Assembly (NCBI GenBank): GCA_001970855.1
Contig: LSSN01000383.1
Coordinates: 14,648 to 24,981, forward strand
Length of the DNA: 10,334 nt
Direction: 5' to 3'
Source of the DNA: Smittium culicis
Lineage: Eukaryota; Kickxellomycota; Harpellomycetes; Harpellales; Legeriomycetaceae
Below the pieces are notes generated by a model. That model was not told the origin of the DNA. It saw only the letters and a list, made by a program, of their open reading frames with translations, and did not search any database. Within the stretch, counting starts at the first letter, position 1. The number at the start of each line of letters is the position of its first letter. Shown in pieces: positions 8,229 through 10,334 of this stretch. The position numbers and the translations under genes were made by a program.

Positions 8229-9803
8229 TTAAAATTGGGAGAAAAGGGAAATATTATTTTTTTTTAGGTATGAGCTCTTTTGGGACGGAGGGTGGGCTAG
8301 TAGTTGGTTACCTGATGGATTGAGGAGGTTCATAGAGAGTTTACGTTTTTGTGCGACAGTAAGTTTTGCAGAGCTAGAGTCAGAGTCGTTGTCGTTGTGG
8401 AAGTTGACTTTGTAGGCGTTAGTTTCGAGGAGCTTTTGACAAGTGGCCCAGCTGAATCGGACAATTGAAGGGTACCCAAAAACTTTATCGATATTTTTGT
8501 TGAGCCAGTCTTTTGTTTTTGGGTCAGACGGGTAGCCAGATCCATACGCAGATGATATTTGATACGGAAGAGTTTCGGTGAAGACCCAGTGCTTAACAAT
8601 TAAATCGCGTGAAACTTTTGCACAAATACTCGCTGCACTGACTATTGGGTAGAGGGAATCAGCTTTTTTAGCGACTTTAATCTTGATTCCGGGGAAAATG
8701 GGTTCGAGCTTTCTGGTGTATGACTCAGGAGGACCAACGGTATCGATATAAATGTGCGATATGGTGTAGCCGCTTTTTATTACGTGCTGAATAATTGAAA
8801 TTGTAGTGTCATGAGCTAAAGAGTTGAGGTTATACTTATTTCTATTAATTAAAAATAACCATTTGTTCATTAAAATATAATTAATAGTATTAATACAAAT
8901 ATCTTTAAATTGTTTTTATTTTTTTTTAATTATATGGAATTAAAAATTAAAACGAAATACCTTTTTAACATTCCATGGGATATTTCTTGTGGTGAGAGTA
9001 TATGGGAGACCCAACCCGAGTACTCTCTGATATCATTACTTTGTAGGAGCAAAAACTTTTCATCTCTGATACTTTCATTAATTTCTTTCGAGTCTACGGG
9101 TTTATAAATTAAACAGAAGACAGAAATGATATAGAAAGTGAATTGAAGAGGTTCAGGCTGTAGGGGGGAGGGGTAGAAAGAGGTATAAACAAAGGGGGAG
9201 GGGTAGTAAAATTACAAACCATCAAACTCTAATTTTTTAAATTCTTCGTATCTTTCTCCGTCGCAGAAACAAGCGGAATATACCATTGGGCCTATGGAAG
9301 TTATAGATAAGTTCATAAAAAAATGAGAAACAATACAAGTATGTGTTTGTATATGAAGAGAATTGGTGTTTAGCTTTAAAATAGAGTAAACTTTTCCTAA
9401 AATTACAAATTTACTAACCTAAAACGGGACCTCTACCAGCTTCATCTATACCTATGACGTATGTCGCCTTGTCACTATGAAATGGCGGAATTAAAGTCGT
9501 ATTAGAATATGAAAAGTGATAGTATATTAATATGGAGAAATAAAAAAATGGTGTGGGCTAGTATACTTTGATTTCAAAGGCTTTGAAAATACGAGATTTG
9601 AATCAGTGAGGGGGATTAGCGGATCGAAGCCAAGCTCCTGGAAGGCTTTGAAAGGTTGAAATAGTTTAATTTAGTTATAAGAATGGAATGATATTGTTAG
9701 TATTATAAAGAATGGAAGAGGGTGAGGTAGTTGAGATTGTGGAAGATGTTATGGTTATGGTTATTGTTTGTAAAAGACATTTACCAGCAACTATATCAGA
9801 CAT
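8229..9803 (-). CDS. RNASEH2A: ribonuclease H2 catalytic subunit A
   Basis: I read six exons on the minus strand: 9803-9785, 9645-9567, 9474-9419, 9291-9220, 9093-8961 and 8841-8229. All introns are GT-AG (139, 92, 127, 126 and 119 nt), every junction keeps phase, and the total is 323 residues, near the yeast and human sizes. Active-site residues are present: Asp43 and Glu44 in GIDEAGRGPVLGPMVYS, Asp153 in YIDTVGPPESY, and Asp181 in KKADSLYPIVSAASICAKV. Tyr223 in GSGYPSDPKTKDWL is the ribonucleotide-sensing tyrosine. The enzyme nicks DNA 5' of embedded ribonucleotides and degrades RNA-DNA hybrids in the nucleus, working with subunits B and C. The four downstream exons are firm; the first two (MSDIVA then AFQELGFDPL..PLKS) rest on phase, splice sites and a weak match to the variable N-terminus of fungal relatives. 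The C-terminal 45 residues are polar and not conserved. Confidence 0.93.
9163..9206 (+). repeat. duplicated G-rich tract inside an RNASEH2A intron
   Basis: GGGGGGAGGGGTAG and GGGGGAGGGGTAG occur 31 bp apart on the plus strand, giving four runs of four or more G. They lie in the intron 9219-9094 of RNASEH2A, where the transcript would carry the matching C-rich pyrimidine tracts; the left one (transcript sense) ends in CCCCCCTACAG, a possible alternative acceptor. The strand with G could fold as a quadruplex with a long middle loop. Confidence 0.7.
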
Positions 9804-9906
9804 TGTTTAAGGGTTTAGTATTGTAGTTAAAAAGTGAACAGATCAAAAGTAGTATTAAAACTATGGAATGGATATAAAGTAAACAAAAATGTGGAATAGT
9901 AAACAA
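9804..9906. promoter_or_regulatory. 103-bp tandem intergenic region: PSMB2 3' end and RNASEH2A promoter
   Basis: Both flanking genes read on the minus strand, so these 103 bases must contain the 3' end of the proteasome gene and at least part of the RNASEH2A promoter and leader. No clear AATAAA or TATA element was recognised on the minus strand. The function is inferred from position only. Confidence 0.5.
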
Positions 9907-10334
9907 TTAATTGGGGCTGATTCGCTGGATGATTTGGGCAGGATCGAGGATGGTGAGACCTGATTTGTTGATGATTTTGATGGTGTAGCTGGAGTGGCGA
10001 ATGATGAGGCGTTTGTTGAGCTCTGTTAGACAGGCGGCGAGGATGTCGAGGGCTTCTGATTCGCTTAAATCGTCTTTATACATTTTGTCGAAGATAGAGT
10101 AGCTGAAAAAGGCTCCGTAGCCATGCGCCGCGAAGTTGACGCTTGAAATAGATGCCAGGTGGTCGATGCGGTACAGCGCTGGCTTCTCCTTCACGTAGTC
10201 GTAGCCTGCAATCAACAGATTGACTGAGTAAGGTTTCTACAAAATGAACATCGATAACTGTTATAGCACATTCAATCAAGCATAAGCTCACAAAACAAAA
10301 GTATGTATATGGTATCTGCTCACATCGAAATAGT
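9907..10334 (-). CDS. PSMB2: 20S proteasome subunit beta type-2 (Pre1/PSMB2), C-terminal part
   Basis: The last exon, 10236-9907, encodes 109 residues beginning KPYSVNLLIAGYD and containing PALYRIDHLASI, NFAAHGYGAFF, ELNKRLIIRHSSYTIKIINKSG, in the order and spacing of the PSMB2 C-terminal half. The family is a non-catalytic beta-ring subunit of the 20S proteasome core that contacts its neighbours in the ring. The exon start is fixed by a TTTTGTAG acceptor. A preceding intron 10323-10237 (87 nt, GTGAGC donor) would leave 11 bases of the upstream exon in the window, reading YFD in phase; that donor is tentative. The N-terminal half lies beyond the right edge. The gene is immediately upstream of RNASEH2A on the same strand. 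Confidence 0.92.

Noticed and set aside
8229..8260. C-terminal PCNA-interacting motif in RNASEH2A
   Set aside because: The tail ending NNISLFSQF has some hydrophobic and aromatic residues but lacks the spacing of the Gln, aliphatic and double-aromatic positions; the motif is normally on subunit B.
8910..9107. 65-residue plus-strand open frame
   Set aside because: It is antisense to the RNASEH2A exon at 8961-9093, whose minus-strand translation is clearly conserved.
1..10334. CRISPR arrays, prokaryotic operons or phage genes
   Set aside because: No regularly spaced repeats were seen, and intron structure and all proteins are eukaryotic.

Overview
This is an AT-rich nuclear segment of a eukaryote, most likely a fungus. 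Genes carry short GT-AG introns (87-176 nt), and every recognised protein is eukaryotic: a GH81 endo-beta-1,3-glucanase, an Uba4/MOCS3 E1-like sulfurtransferase, the catalytic subunit of RNase H2, and a proteasome beta-2/Pre1 subunit. The GH81 enzyme and the fungal look of the RNase H2 sequence favour a fungus. The very low GC of the spacers and the intron density suggest an early-diverging (zygomycete-type) lineage rather than a yeast, but that placement is inference.

Layout. Positions 1-285 are a block of about 46% GC with no recognisable gene, very different from the spacer that follows. Positions 450-1470 hold a cluster of short palindromic elements: two 192-bp copies of one MITE-like family in opposite orientation, a likely third degraded copy, and a solitary end. 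Positions 1471-2096 show nothing beyond the 3' flank of the next gene. A secreted GH81 glucanase lies on the minus strand at 2097-4211. It is uninterrupted except for one in-frame TAA at the join between the N-terminal beta-sandwich half and the C-terminal catalytic half. A 1.9-kb very AT-rich spacer (4212-6113) separates it from the divergent plus-strand UBA4 gene (three exons, 6114-7956). UBA4 converges on the minus-strand RNASEH2A gene (six exons reconstructed here, 8229-9803). The 3' end of a proteasome beta-2 gene (9907 to the window edge, minus strand) sits 103 bp upstream of RNASEH2A.

The four genes are not a pathway. They cover cell-wall glucan hydrolysis, tRNA thiolation/urmylation, ribonucleotide removal from DNA, and protein turnover, an ordinary mix for a eukaryotic chromosome arm. 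The points that deserve checking are the single stop in GH81, the unregistered-looking MITE family, the GC-rich left edge, and a duplicated G-rich tract inside an RNASEH2A intron. I see no evidence for a new multi-gene system.
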